Shown: positions 35,451-44,256, counted from the stretch's first letter. The stretch: 51,580 bases of DNA from JBEHYA01 sp048498415 (GCA_048498415.1 JBEHYA010000003.1:1-51580), one strand, 5' to 3'. Numbers and translations: made by a program. The notes: generated from the sequence alone by a model not told the origin.

Positions 35451-35511
35451 TTTTATTTTTACCACTCCCGCAAGGGGCTTTGCACAAAAAACCCTCGCCC
35501 CAGTCTATCCG

Positions 35512-35605
35512 CGTCATCCCCGCGAAGGCGGGGATCCACGATAGGCCATTAAACAAGGCCTTCGTCAGGGGGCCTGCCGTGGATGCCCGCCGTCGCGGGC
35601 ATGAC
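35512..35605. repeat. Interspersed two-hairpin repeat, type C
   Basis: Almost identical to the copy at 16-111: same left arm (CCCCGCGAAGGCGGGG), same ATCCACGATAGGCC spacer start, and same GGCCTGCCGTGGATGCC end. The right arm is GCCCGCCGTCGCGGGC, with the pairing kept by different bases. Confidence 0.85.
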
Positions 35606-35644
35606 AGCCGGGTTTTTATGCAAAGCTCCCGGGGGAATTTTAAA

Positions 35645-36757
35645 CTAGCCGTTCCACCCGCACCGCATGCCATGCTGCATCCAGCCCATGGCGGCCTGCA
35701 CCATGTTGGGTTGCGGGCGGGTCGGGGCGTCGGCATCGGGCACGCGCAAAACCAGCGTATTGTCGGGCTGGCTGCCCAATTCCTGGTTGGTCACTTCAAA
35801 TGTCGCGCTCATTTTATACGCCAGCACATCCATGGCTTCGGTCGGCGTATAGCTGCCGGGAAGGCCAAGACTTTTGTCGGCGTTAAATTTATATGATGGT
35901 TCATTACCATATACCGCCGGGTTGCTGGCCAGCAACCCGTGGTGGTTCGCATCAATTAAATCATACAGCGGCTTATCCGTGCATTCATCGCCGTAATTGG
36001 TCGCCACCATTAAGGCTGTGAGCGGCAGGTTGTGCATCAGGTAATTCAACCCCGCCACTTTGGTGGGGCTGAGCAAAAGAATATTCGGGTTGTGCCGGCT
36101 TAATGTCAGCGTGTTGTGATGGATGGTTTCAATAGCCGCAAATGTCTGCGCGACCGTGCTTTGCAGGAATTCGGCATCGGTGTTGTTCGGGCCGGTTTGA
36201 TTGAACATCAAATAATCCAGCTGCTTGCGCGTCAAATTCGCAGCCGCCACCGCTTTGCCGTCAATCGTAAAGCTCACCGGAATGCGTTGAAGAAGTTCCA
36301 GTGTCCGGTCGGCGATGCCTTCATACGCCGTGCCCTTGCGGTCGCTGAACTGAAACACGCCGCGAAAATCGCTGCCCGCGCGGTCGCGGTTAAAGCCGGT
36401 GCGCGTTTCGATCGTGGCAAGGCCCATCAGCGCGGTGAACACATATTCATCGCCAAGCAGAATGTCATTCGGCGTGCCTGCGCTGGCCGTTTTCCATAAT
36501 TTAAAGCTGTTCGCAATCACGCGGCGGGTTTTCTGGCAAATTGCGTCGGTGCACGCGCTCAAGGGCGTTGTCACCAACGGGCCGCGGCCATGAAACCAGC
36601 GCGCAATATCTTTGCCGGCCGTCAATTCAAGGGCGCCGTAGCTTGCCGCAAGCAAGGTCAACGCGCCTACGCTTTTTCTGTTTTGCGCAAGCCATGCCAG
36701 CGCGGCCTGCACAGGCGCGAGGCGGGTGTCATTGAGTGGGGCGGGAACATTCACCAT
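35645..36757 (-). CDS. Membrane-anchored protein with possible lysozyme-like domain
   Basis: Protein of 370 residues. An N-terminal hydrophobic segment (about 31-48, VGALTLLAASYGALELTAG) suggests a membrane anchor or uncleaved signal. Residues about 105-150 contain ATIETRTGFNRDRAGSDFRGVFQFSDR, which resembles the soluble lytic transglycosylase pattern of a catalytic Glu in an E-[ST]-x-x-F context followed by Gly-x-x-Gln-Phe. The rest is not recognised; it is rich in Asn and Thr, with scattered cysteines (SACTDAICQK, DECTDKP) that could form disulfides in the periplasm. The family assignment is therefore tentative. It is a single gene bordered by repeats on its 3' side. Confidence 0.7.
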   Translation of the reverse strand: MVNVPAPLNDTRLAPVQAALAWLAQNRKSVGALTLLAASYGALELTAGKDIARWFHGRGPLVTTPLSACTDAICQKTRRVIANSFKLWKTASAGTPNDILLGDEYVFTALMGLATIETRTGFNRDRAGSDFRGVFQFSDRKGTAYEGIADRTLELLQRIPVSFTIDGKAVAAANLTRKQLDYLMFNQTGPNNTDAEFLQSTVAQTFAAIETIHHNTLTLSRHNPNILLLSPTKVAGLNYLMHNLPLTALMVATNYGDECTDKPLYDLIDANHHGLLASNPAVYGNEPSYKFNADKSLGLPGSYTPTEAMDVLAYKMSATFEVTNQELGSQPDNTLVLRVPDADAPTRPQPNMVQAAMGWMQHGMRCGWNG

Positions 36758-36804
36758 AGCCGCCAGAATAGGCGATTTTGGCGAAATTAAAAAAGGGCGG
36801 TTTA

Positions 36805-37254
36805 TTACGGCAGATTGCCGAGGCGGTCATCCATATAGGCCCGCGGATTGGCCGAAATGCCATGGCAGAGCTGGCCGTATTTATCCAGGAACGCATCCAG
36901 ATAAACGCACTTGTTGCCGGCCTCCGCCAGCATCTGCGCCTTGCGGTTCTGGGCGACTTCATTGAACGCGGTTTTGGCCGAGCCGCCTATCAGGCCTTCG
37001 CGGCGATAGGTTTCCTTGGCGGCGTCCGTCAGGTCATCGGCGGCGGCAAGCGCGGCGCTGGATTGCGCTGTCTTTCGTTTGGCCAGCGTCTGAATGCAGC
37101 TGCCGGCAATCGTATAATACATCGCGCAATTGATGAAATCGGCCGCCACGTTGTCATAGGCCGGTTTGCGGTTGCCGCCATACCCCTGGCCGGCCTGCTG
37201 GGCATAAGCCGGCACGGCTATCGCTATCATGATCAGGGCAATAATCAGGCGCAT
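36805..37254 (-). CDS. Hypothetical periplasmic protein with four cysteines
   Basis: Protein of 149 residues, not recognised. A clear signal peptide is present (MRLIIALIMIAIAVPAYAQ, cleavage after Ala-Tyr-Ala). The mature part is mainly helical and has four cysteines in two pairs (INCAMYY/GSCIQTL and NKCVYLD/QLCHG), suggesting two disulfide bonds. GAGG lies 6 bases before the ATG, supporting the start. It is on the same strand as the lysozyme-like gene, 47 bases upstream of it, so the two may be co-transcribed and act together in the envelope (inference). Confidence 0.72.
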   Translation of the reverse strand: MRLIIALIMIAIAVPAYAQQAGQGYGGNRKPAYDNVAADFINCAMYYTIAGSCIQTLAKRKTAQSSAALAAADDLTDAAKETYRREGLIGGSAKTAFNEVAQNRKAQMLAEAGNKCVYLDAFLDKYGQLCHGISANPRAYMDDRLGNLP

Positions 37255-37303
37255 CTCATACCTCTATCACACCACTGCAATCTACGCGCCAATTGCGGCG
37301 GTT

Positions 37304-39115
37304 TTACGCCGCGCTCGCCTTTTTGACCGGGATATCCAGTTTGATGTGCAGTTCCTTCAAACGGGCTACATCCACGGTATTTGGCGCCTGCATCATCAAA
37401 TCTTCCGCGCGCTGATTGAGCGGGAAGGCGATGATCTCGCGGATATTGGGTTCCTCCGCCAGCAGCATCACAATGCGGTCGATGCCGGGCGCCGAGCCGC
37501 CGTGGGGCGGTGCGCCCAGCTTCATGGCGGAGAGCATACCGCCAAACCGGCTTTCTAAATCGGCTGCGCTATAACCCGCAATCGCAAACGCCTTATACAT
37601 CACTTCCGGCAAATGGTTACGGATCGCACCCGACGATAATTCAACGCCGTTGCATACAATATCATACTGGAATGCTTTGATATCCAGCGGGTCCATCTCG
37701 TTCAGCGCTTTCAGGCCGCCTTGGGGCATGGAGAACGGGTTGTGCGAGAAGTCGATCTTCTGCGTTTCTTCGTTCAGTTCATACATCGGGAAGTCCACCA
37801 CCCAGCACAGGCGGAAGGCGTTCTTTTCATATAAATCCAGTTCCTGGCCAATTTTGTTGCGCGCCGCGCCGGCCATCTTGGCGGCCACCAGCGGCTTGTC
37901 GCATACAAAGAACACCGCATCGCCGCTCTCGCACTTACTGGTCGCACGCAATGCCTTCTGCGCTTCGACGGGTAGGAACTTGGCAATGGGGCCTTTGCCT
38001 TCTTCGCCTTCAAACAGAATGTAGCCCAGACCCGGTGCGCCGATTTCCTTGGCCCAGTCGTTCAGCTTATCGAAGAAGCTGCGTGGGCGATCTTTCACGG
38101 CTGGCGCGCGAATGGCACGCACCACGCCGCCGGTTTCAATCTGGCTCTTGAACGCGCGGAAGGTCACGTCATCGCGCTTGAACACATCCGTCACATCGCA
38201 CACGATCAGCGGGTTGCGCAGATCCGGCTTGTCTGAACCATATTTCAACATCGCATCCGCATAGGTAATGCGGGGGAAGGGGGCGGCCGTCACGGCCGGC
38301 TTCGTCTCGCGGCGGAAGGAACCGAATTTATCGAATACGCCCGCCAACACTGGCTCGATGGCCGCAAACACATCTTCCTGGCCTACGAACGACATTTCAA
38401 AATCGAGCTGGTAGAATTCACCGGGTGAACGGTCGGCGCGGCTGTCTTCATCGCGGAAGCACGGCGCAATCTGGAAATACCGGTCAAAGCCCGCCATCAT
38501 CAGCAACTGTTTGAATTGTTGCGGCGCCTGCGGCAGTGCGTAGAACTTGCCGGGGTGCATGCGGCTTGGTACCAGAAAGTCGCGCGCGCCTTCCGGGCTG
38601 GAGCTGGTAAGGATCGGCGTCTGGAATTCGTGGAAGCCCTGATCGATCATCTTCTGGCGGATGAACGAAATCACATCCGACCGCAGCACGATGTTTTCCT
38701 GCATCTTCTTGCGGCGTAAATCCAAAAAGCGGTAGCGCAAACGCACATCTTCGCCCGCATCTTCTTCCGAATTCACCTGCAGGGGCAGCGGTTCCGCCGC
38801 GCCCAGAATTTCATGCGCCGAAATATCCAGTTCCACTTCGCCGGTAGGCAGCTTGGTGTTTTTGGTCTCGTCGGGCCGCGCCACCACTTTCCCGGTAAAA
38901 CTCACCACCGATTCCAGCTTCAGGGCTTCAATCGATTTGAACAGGGGGCTGGATTGATCAATCACGCATTGGGTGAGGCCGTAATGGTCGCGGAGGTCAA
39001 TAAACAGCAGGCTGCCGTGGTCGCGTTTGCGGTGGATCCAGCCGGCCAGCTTAACGGTTTCGCCGATGTGGCTCGCGCGGATATCCCCGCAGCGGTGGGA
39101 ACGATAGGCGTGCAT
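37304..39115 (-). CDS. aspS: Aspartyl-tRNA synthetase (probably Asp/Asn non-discriminating)
   Basis: Class II synthetase of 603 residues, bacterial type with a GAD insertion. Visible: the OB-fold anticodon domain (ETVKLAGWIHRKRDHGSLLFIDLRD), motif 2 (FRDEDSRADRSPGEFYQLD), the QAPQQFKQLLMMAG segment and motif 3 (GSAPGIDRIVMLLA). His33 in RKRDHG matches the residue linked to relaxed tRNA choice in non-discriminating bacterial AspRS, so it may also charge tRNA-Asn for the GatCAB route; this is inference from family knowledge. It is divergent from rnd. Confidence 0.95.
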   Translation of the reverse strand: MHAYRSHRCGDIRASHIGETVKLAGWIHRKRDHGSLLFIDLRDHYGLTQCVIDQSSPLFKSIEALKLESVVSFTGKVVARPDETKNTKLPTGEVELDISAHEILGAAEPLPLQVNSEEDAGEDVRLRYRFLDLRRKKMQENIVLRSDVISFIRQKMIDQGFHEFQTPILTSSSPEGARDFLVPSRMHPGKFYALPQAPQQFKQLLMMAGFDRYFQIAPCFRDEDSRADRSPGEFYQLDFEMSFVGQEDVFAAIEPVLAGVFDKFGSFRRETKPAVTAAPFPRITYADAMLKYGSDKPDLRNPLIVCDVTDVFKRDDVTFRAFKSQIETGGVVRAIRAPAVKDRPRSFFDKLNDWAKEIGAPGLGYILFEGEEGKGPIAKFLPVEAQKALRATSKCESGDAVFFVCDKPLVAAKMAGAARNKIGQELDLYEKNAFRLCWVVDFPMYELNEETQKIDFSHNPFSMPQGGLKALNEMDPLDIKAFQYDIVCNGVELSSGAIRNHLPEVMYKAFAIAGYSAADLESRFGGMLSAMKLGAPPHGGSAPGIDRIVMLLAEEPNIREIIAFPLNQRAEDLMMQAPNTVDVARLKELHIKLDIPVKKASAA

Positions 39116-39180
39116 ATGATTTATCTGTTCAAATAAGGTGGAATAGGGGATAAACGGCCATTATTTATAAAGGGTTCCCC

Positions 39181-40326
39181 GTGCTTATCAACACGAATGA
39201 TGCGTTAGTTGCATTCTGCCAAAAGGTGGAAAAAAGCCGTTATCTCACGGTGGATACGGAATTTATGCGCGACCGCACCTATTGGCCCAGGCTCTGCCTG
39301 GTTCAGGTGGCGGGCGATAATGATATCGCGGCCATCGACCCCTTGGCCGACGGCATCGACCTAGCGCCCTTATTCGCGCTCCTCAAAGACCCCAAAATTC
39401 TCAAAGTCTTCCACGCTGCGCGGCAGGATCTGGAAATTTTCTATAACCTCACCGGTGAAGTCCCCGCGCCCATTGCCGACAGCCAGGTCATGGCCATGGT
39501 CTGCGGTTTCGGCGATAGCGTGAGTTACGAAACGCTCGTCTCAAAACTTGCCAAAGCTTCAATCGACAAAACCTCCCGCTTCACGGATTGGAGCGCGCGG
39601 CCCCTAAGCGAGCGCCAGCTTTCCTACGCGCTCGATGACGTGCGTTATCTTCGCCCCGTCTTCGATAAACTGGAAGAACAGGTCAAAAAACAAAACCGCG
39701 GCGACTGGCTCACGGAAGAAATGGCCATCCTGGAAAGCCCCGCCACCTACAAGCTGGAACCAAACGAAGCCTGGCGCCGCCTCAAAGCCCGCATCGACAA
39801 GCCCAAGCACTTCATGCTGCTGAAAGCCCTGGCGGCGTGGCGTGAACGCGATGCGCAGCGCATCGATATCCCGCGCAACCGCGTGCTGCGTGATGAGGCG
39901 CTGCTGGAAATCGTCTATCACGCGCCGCAATCGATTGAAGATTTATCCCGCGTGCGCGGCTTTTCTGCCGATATGGCCAAAGGCCGCATGGGCGCTGGCA
40001 TTCTCGCCGTGATCAAGGAAGCCCTCGCGCAAACGCCGGAGCCACTGCCCAATGATTTCAAGCGCAAAATTCTTCCCGGCAACATTGCGCCCGTGGCTGA
40101 CCTGCTGCGCGTACTGTTGAAGTCGGTCGCGGATGAACAGAACATCGCGCCGAAACTTCTTGCTAGCGCCGCTGATCTGGATGAGCTTGCCGCCGATGAC
40201 AACGCCGACATCCCCGCCGCCCATGGCTGGCGCCGCGAGGTGTTTGGCGCCCGCGCCATCGATCTCAAGCATGGCAAGTTGGCCATCAAGCTGGAAAACA
40301 ACCGCGTGAAATTTGTAACGCTTTAG
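39181..40326 (+). CDS. rnd: Ribonuclease D
   Basis: 3'-5' exoribonuclease of 381 residues for tRNA 3'-end maturation. DEDD motifs: Exo I VDTEFMRDRTYWP near 24-36, Exo II HAARQDLEIFYN near 77-88, and Exo III YALDDVRYL with the tyrosine of the DEDDy class. An HRDC domain follows (about 205-285, LKALAAWRERDAQRIDIPRNRVLRDE). The start is GTG; AGGG lies about 6 bases before it. The gene is divergent from aspS, a neighbourhood common in alphaproteobacteria. It overlaps the next gene on the opposite strand by 4 bases. Confidence 0.94.
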   Translation: MLINTNDALVAFCQKVEKSRYLTVDTEFMRDRTYWPRLCLVQVAGDNDIAAIDPLADGIDLAPLFALLKDPKILKVFHAARQDLEIFYNLTGEVPAPIADSQVMAMVCGFGDSVSYETLVSKLAKASIDKTSRFTDWSARPLSERQLSYALDDVRYLRPVFDKLEEQVKKQNRGDWLTEEMAILESPATYKLEPNEAWRRLKARIDKPKHFMLLKALAAWRERDAQRIDIPRNRVLRDEALLEIVYHAPQSIEDLSRVRGFSADMAKGRMGAGILAVIKEALAQTPEPLPNDFKRKILPGNIAPVADLLRVLLKSVADEQNIAPKLLASAADLDELAADDNADIPAAHGWRREVFGARAIDLKHGKLAIKLENNRVKFVTL

Positions 40327-40559
40327 TCCGCCTGCGGTCTGCGCTGGCGGCTTCCGCGCAAGTTCTGCTCCAGCACCTCCGGCAAATCCGGGCGCAAACG
40401 ATGCTCCGCCGGCTCCACGCTTCTAAACGTGCGCAGCAATTCCTGCAGGTCTTCCACTTCTTTTTCTTCGCTTGGCTTTGCGGCGGTTAATGTTCCGCTG
40501 AATCGCTTCAGGGCATGCGTAATTGCATTCGCCGGCGATTCCTCGTTATCACTGCTCAT
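40323..40559 (-). CDS. Small hypothetical protein
   Basis: Protein of 78 residues from the ATG at 40559, chosen because the sequence before it in the same frame is unlike a protein start and overlaps the sixA leader. It begins MSSDNEESPANAITHALKRF and is charged, with an acidic stretch (SEEKEVEDLQELL) and a basic C-terminus (LRGSRQRRPQAD). No motif, membrane segment or family is recognised. It is convergent with rnd, with a 4-base overlap, and divergent from sixA. Confidence 0.55.
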   Translation of the reverse strand: MSSDNEESPANAITHALKRFSGTLTAAKPSEEKEVEDLQELLRTFRSVEPAEHRLRPDLPEVLEQNLRGSRQRRPQAD

Positions 40560-40730
40560 GGCACTCACATATTGGGTCAATAATATAAACCCATTGTGCC
40601 AACTCCCGTATAAACCCTGCGCCTTTTGAATCTTCAGTAGTATAAGCAAAGCATAAAGTTGTATTTTTGCCCTAGACAAAAAGGGCCGCAGCGCCCGATA
40701 GTCGGGCTCACGCATAATCCAATGGAATCA

Positions 40731-41225
40731 ATGATAACTACGCTGCTTCTCATGCGCCACGGCGAAGCCGGCGCAGCCCCGCGGGATTTCGAACGCCCAT
40801 TAACCACGGCGGGTGAGGCCATGGCCGCCAATGCCCAGCAGCATGCCAGCGGGCAGGGGGTTACAATCCAGAAAATCCTCTGCTCCCCCGCCATCCGCAC
40901 CCGCATGACATGCGAAAATTTCACTAAAGGGTTGCCGCAAAAGCCGGAAGTGGAATTCGTTGAAAATTTCTACGGCGCATCCCCCGAAATGGTGATGGAA
41001 ACCCTCCAGCACGAAGAAGCGGAAACCGTGCTTGTCATCGGCCACAACCCATGGGTGCACGCGCTGGTGCTGATGCTGGCCACCCGCGCCAGCCTGTCGC
41101 CATGGCCGCAAATCAAAAGTGCCTATCCGCCGGCCTCCCTCGCCATCCTGCGTTTCAACGGCCCCGTCGCCAAAGGCGCGGGGGAATTGACGGATTATTA
41201 CGCACCCCCTAAGAGTGCCGCATGA
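40731..41225 (+). CDS. sixA: Phosphohistidine phosphatase SixA
   Basis: Histidine phosphatase of about 164 residues from the ATG at 40731; Met three codons earlier (40722) is possible. It starts TTLLLMRHGEAG, with the catalytic RHG motif at residues 9-11, followed by the LTTAGE segment, SPAIRTRMT (second Arg), and LVIGHNPWVHAL with the second catalytic His. SixA removes phosphate from histidine phosphotransfer proteins in bacteria; the target here is unknown. The stop codon overlaps the start of the WD40 gene (ATGA), so the two are translationally coupled. Confidence 0.88.
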   Translation: MITTLLLMRHGEAGAAPRDFERPLTTAGEAMAANAQQHASGQGVTIQKILCSPAIRTRMTCENFTKGLPQKPEVEFVENFYGASPEMVMETLQHEEAETVLVIGHNPWVHALVLMLATRASLSPWPQIKSAYPPASLAILRFNGPVAKGAGELTDYYAPPKSAA

Positions 41226-42241
41226 CCGATCAACACTATGCCGGCCCCACCTGGCGTGAAAATGCGTATATCGCCGGCGTCGCTCTTCATGAAGCCGAAG
41301 GCAAATTCAGCCTTGGCCTTGCCGATGGCCGCATCATCACGCGCCTCATCGACCGGCCGGAAACGCAGCTGCACGAAGTCAAAGCCCATGAAGGCCTTGC
41401 CATGCTGGTGCCGGGGTTCGAACCCGGCCACACGCTTTCCATCGGCGAAGATGGCCGCCTGGTGGCTCAAGCCAGCGGGCTTACCAACGAACTGGCGCAT
41501 TTCGAAAAAACCTGGCTGGAGAACATCGCGCTTTATCCCGATGACCAACTCATCGCCGTCAGCGCGCGTAAAAATATTTATGTGCTGAATGCCGAAGGCC
41601 AGCAGCTTGCCCAGTTTTCCAATCACCCCAGCGGCGTCACGGGCATAACGTTCGATCCCAAAGGCAAACGCATTGCCGCCTCCCATTATAATGGTGTGAG
41701 CCTGTGGTGGGCGAAGGGCGATGCCGCGCAAACGCCGCAGGTGTTGGCATGGAAAGGCTCGCATCTCGGCGTTAACTGGTCGCCCAATAACAAATATATC
41801 CTCACCTACATGCAGGAAAACGCCCTGCATGGCTGGCGCGTGCCAACGTTCGAGAACTTCGCCATGAGCGGCTACGGCGTCAAACCCAGATCCATTTCAT
41901 GGAGCCATGATAACCGCTGGTTAGCGAGTAGCGGCTCCGCCGGTGTTGTGTGCTGGGACTGCTCCGGCAAAGGCCCCATGGGCCGCGCCGCCACCGTGCT
42001 GGGCCAGGACTGCCCCGATCTCACCACCCAGGTCGCCTGCCACCCCAAGCTGGATATGGTCGCCGCCGGCACCTCCACCGGCCTCATCTATTTGGCGCGC
42101 TTTCAGGACGACACGAATGTCTGGCTCAAAACCCACAGCACATCCGAGATCACGTTAATGTGCTGGAGCGAAACCGGCCAATACCTCTTCGCCGCCCACG
42201 AAGACGGCCAAGCGAACATGTGGCAGTTCGGGGAGGAATGA
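41222..42241 (+). CDS. WD40 repeat protein
   Basis: Cytoplasmic protein of 339 residues with no signal peptide. Several WD40-like blades are visible: GVTGITFDPKGKRIAASHYNGVSLWW near 140-165, GVNWSPNNKYILTYMQENALHGW near 175-200, SISWSHDNRWLASSGSAGVVCWD near 225-247, and LMCWSETGQYLFAAHEDGQANMWQF at the C-terminus, suggesting a seven-bladed propeller. It has no enzyme motif and probably serves as a protein-binding platform. It overlaps sixA by ATGA, which suggests a link to phosphohistidine signalling, but this is inference from context. Confidence 0.85.
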   Translation: MTDQHYAGPTWRENAYIAGVALHEAEGKFSLGLADGRIITRLIDRPETQLHEVKAHEGLAMLVPGFEPGHTLSIGEDGRLVAQASGLTNELAHFEKTWLENIALYPDDQLIAVSARKNIYVLNAEGQQLAQFSNHPSGVTGITFDPKGKRIAASHYNGVSLWWAKGDAAQTPQVLAWKGSHLGVNWSPNNKYILTYMQENALHGWRVPTFENFAMSGYGVKPRSISWSHDNRWLASSGSAGVVCWDCSGKGPMGRAATVLGQDCPDLTTQVACHPKLDMVAAGTSTGLIYLARFQDDTNVWLKTHSTSEITLMCWSETGQYLFAAHEDGQANMWQFGEE

Positions 42242-42245
42242 TTTT

Positions 42246-42330
42246 ATACGTACGTACCGGCGAAAGCCGGTACCCATTTATCCGCATTTTGATTGTTGAT
42301 AGATGGGCCCCGTTTTTCAACGGGGCATAC
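42246..42330. repeat. Interspersed two-hairpin repeat, type B
   Basis: The left hairpin TACCGGCGAAAGCCGGTA, spacer CCCATTTATCCGCATTTTGA and right hairpin CCCCGTTTTTCAACGGGG nearly duplicate the copy at 3443-3524. The last part (ACGGGGCATACTCTTT) is followed by a second similar tail (GCGGGGCATACGCTCT, about 42338-42353), suggesting a local duplication or a fused remnant. Confidence 0.85.
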
Positions 42331-42354
42331 TCTTTCAGCGGGGCATACGCTCTC

Positions 42355-42389
42355 AGGCATCCCCGCGCAGGCGGGGATCCAGTTTGGTT
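42355..42389. repeat. Truncated type A repeat overlapping the ygfZ stop codon
   Basis: Only the left half of a type A element is present (AGGCATCCCCGCGCAGGCGG, then ATCCAGTTTGGTT). It ends inside the ygfZ stop codon (42388-42390), so the element supplies two bases of the TAA. The missing right half suggests deletion or an incomplete copy. Confidence 0.7.
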
Positions 42390-43179
42390 ACTCTTTCAAG
42401 TAAGCGGGCCGCGACAAACGCAACGTCGCGCCATCAATAGCCAGCGGCCCATCCATATACCCCGCCGCTTTCTCCACATTAAACACCCCCACGCCCACAT
42501 TCCCCTGCACGGCGCGCACAACGCCCAGCTCGGCAACCGGCTGCCCCGCGCGTAAAGCACCCTCAAACGTAAATGGCAAAGCACGTTTCTTGTTGAGCGC
42601 CCGGTAGTGCATGCGCGCTGTCAGTTCCTGCCCCATATAGCAGCCCTTGGAAAAACTCACGCCATTCAACACATCAAAATTCACTTCGGAAGCCGTGGCT
42701 TGCCCAGCTTCAATCTCGCTGCCTTCCAGCACCGCATGCTTAAAACGCAGCGTCCGGTAATCATCCTCACGCGCGGTTGCCTGTATGTTTTCCAAAACGC
42801 TGCGCGAACCCAGCGCGGCAAGCCGTGGATCATTCCCATCCGCGCCCCACGTCGCCGCAACCTTCAACTGCGCAGAAACATCTTCCACCGCAATATCCGC
42901 CCGCAGCTTGAACTGTTTCAGCTTGGCCAGCAGCTCACCCGCACGTGCCGCTTCGCAATCAATCAAAACCGCATCGCCATTGCTATGCAAAATCAGATCA
43001 AACAAAACCTTGCCCTGCGGCGATAACAGCGCGGCAAATAGCGGCGTTTGGCCATCCCATTTCTGCACATCATTCGTGATCAGGCCCTGCAGAAAGCTGA
43101 TCCGGTCCGCGCCCGTCAGGCGCAGCACGCCGCGGCTTTCTAACTGCGCAATAAAATGATTTTCGTTTGAGGCCTTCAT
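42388..43179 (-). CDS. ygfZ: Folate-binding Fe-S cluster assembly protein YgfZ
   Basis: Protein of 263 residues related to GcvT. The signature K-G-C-x-x-G-Q-E is present as SKGCYMGQELTARMHYR near 188-204, the hallmark of YgfZ/IBA57. The N-terminal GcvT-like segment has RISFLQGLITNDVQKW and LLSPQGKVLFDLIL. It helps repair or mature certain [4Fe-4S] enzymes in a folate-dependent way. The last residues before the stop codon lie next to a truncated type A repeat, which could have altered the C-terminus slightly. It is divergent from the family 9 glycosyltransferase gene, 31 bases apart. Confidence 0.9.
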   Translation of the reverse strand: MKASNENHFIAQLESRGVLRLTGADRISFLQGLITNDVQKWDGQTPLFAALLSPQGKVLFDLILHSNGDAVLIDCEAARAGELLAKLKQFKLRADIAVEDVSAQLKVAATWGADGNDPRLAALGSRSVLENIQATAREDDYRTLRFKHAVLEGSEIEAGQATASEVNFDVLNGVSFSKGCYMGQELTARMHYRALNKKRALPFTFEGALRAGQPVAELGVVRAVQGNVGVGVFNVEKAAGYMDGPLAIDGATLRLSRPAYLKE

Positions 43180-43210
43180 CGCTATAGTTTTAGCCCATCG
43201 GGTTCAAATA

Positions 43211-44134
43211 GTGAAAAACAAAAAACTTCTCTTCATCACATCCAACCGCCTTGGCGATGCCGTGCTTTCCACCGGCATTCTGAACGCCGCCATCGAGCGT
43301 TTTAAACCAGATAGCATTTCAATCGCCTGCGGCCCCATTCCAGCGCCGCTGTTCACGGGCGTGCCGAGCCTCACCGAGATAATCACCCTCGATAAAAAGG
43401 AAAAGGGTCTCCACTGGCTCAAATTATGGGCCCGCGTGGTGGGCCAGAGGTGGGATGTTGTGGTCGATGTCCGCAATTCCCTGGTCTCTTACCTCATATT
43501 TGCCAATCATCGCTTCCATTTCATCCAGCGCCGCAGCGACATTCACAAAACCCTGCAGATCGCGGAAATGATGGGGCTCACAAAAGCCCCCGCGGGAAAA
43601 ATTTTTCTAACCAAAAATGTCGTTGACGAAGCCGCGCGCCTGTTGCCCACCCAGCCCATTCTGGCTCTTTGCCCCACCGCCAACTGGGGCCCCAAACAAT
43701 GGCCCGCTGAAAATTTCCTCCGCGCCGCACAACAACTTCTTTCGGGCAAACTTGTCGGCGCATCGGTTGCCATCTTCGGCGCCGAAAACGAGCGCGCGCA
43801 AAGCGAAGAACTCATCCGCGAGTTATCCAAGCAATATAAAGTCATCGATCTCGTCGGCAAAACCGACCCGCTGCTCGCCGCCGCCTGCCTGCAGCGCTGC
43901 GCGCTCTGCATCGCCAATGATTCCGGCCTCATGCACATTGCCGCCGCAATTGGTACGCCCACGCTTGGCCTGTTTGGCCCGAGCTTTGATGTAGAATATG
44001 CGCCCCACGGCCCGCGCGTCGGGTTTGTGCGCGGTGCAGCATTTCATGGGCTTGATAAAACGCCGGATCCGCTTGCGCTGATGCGTGCCATACATGTCGA
44101 AACTGTGGTGGAAGCGGCTGCTAAATTGCTTTGA
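43211..44134 (+). CDS. Glycosyltransferase family 9 (heptosyltransferase-like)
   Basis: Protein of 307 residues with a GTG start. N-terminal KLLFITSNRLGDAVLSTGIL near 5-24 is the acceptor-side motif, and C-terminal CIANDSGLMHIAAAIGTPTLGLFGPS near 237-262 is the ADP-heptose-binding signature of the WaaF/WaaC/RfaQ family. It probably adds heptose in LPS core synthesis, consistent with gmhB at the other end of the window; the exact linkage cannot be assigned. A tryptophan- and proline-containing segment (ANWGPKQWPAENF) is also typical. Confidence 0.88.
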   Translation: MKNKKLLFITSNRLGDAVLSTGILNAAIERFKPDSISIACGPIPAPLFTGVPSLTEIITLDKKEKGLHWLKLWARVVGQRWDVVVDVRNSLVSYLIFANHRFHFIQRRSDIHKTLQIAEMMGLTKAPAGKIFLTKNVVDEAARLLPTQPILALCPTANWGPKQWPAENFLRAAQQLLSGKLVGASVAIFGAENERAQSEELIRELSKQYKVIDLVGKTDPLLAAACLQRCALCIANDSGLMHIAAAIGTPTLGLFGPSFDVEYAPHGPRVGFVRGAAFHGLDKTPDPLALMRAIHVETVVEAAAKLL

Positions 44135-44165
44135 CTTCTCACGCCATTCCGCCCATCTTTTGCAC

Positions 44166-44256
44166 TTTCCAAGGGGAGCCGTTCACGGCTGAGATTGAGC
44201 GATTGTCGCTCTAACTCTTTGAACCTGTCCGGGTCATGCCGGCGAAGGGATGGAGG
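44166..44256 (+). promoter_or_regulatory. TPP riboswitch (THI box)
   Basis: AGGGGAGCC, then GGCTGAGA, then CTCTTTGAACCTGTCC and GGGTCATGCCGGCGAAGGGA, the conserved thi-box sequence order that binds thiamine pyrophosphate. It ends just before GGAGG, the thiC ribosome site, so binding probably blocks translation initiation. No terminator hairpin with a T-run lies between it and the ATG, which favours translational control (inference). Confidence 0.95.
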
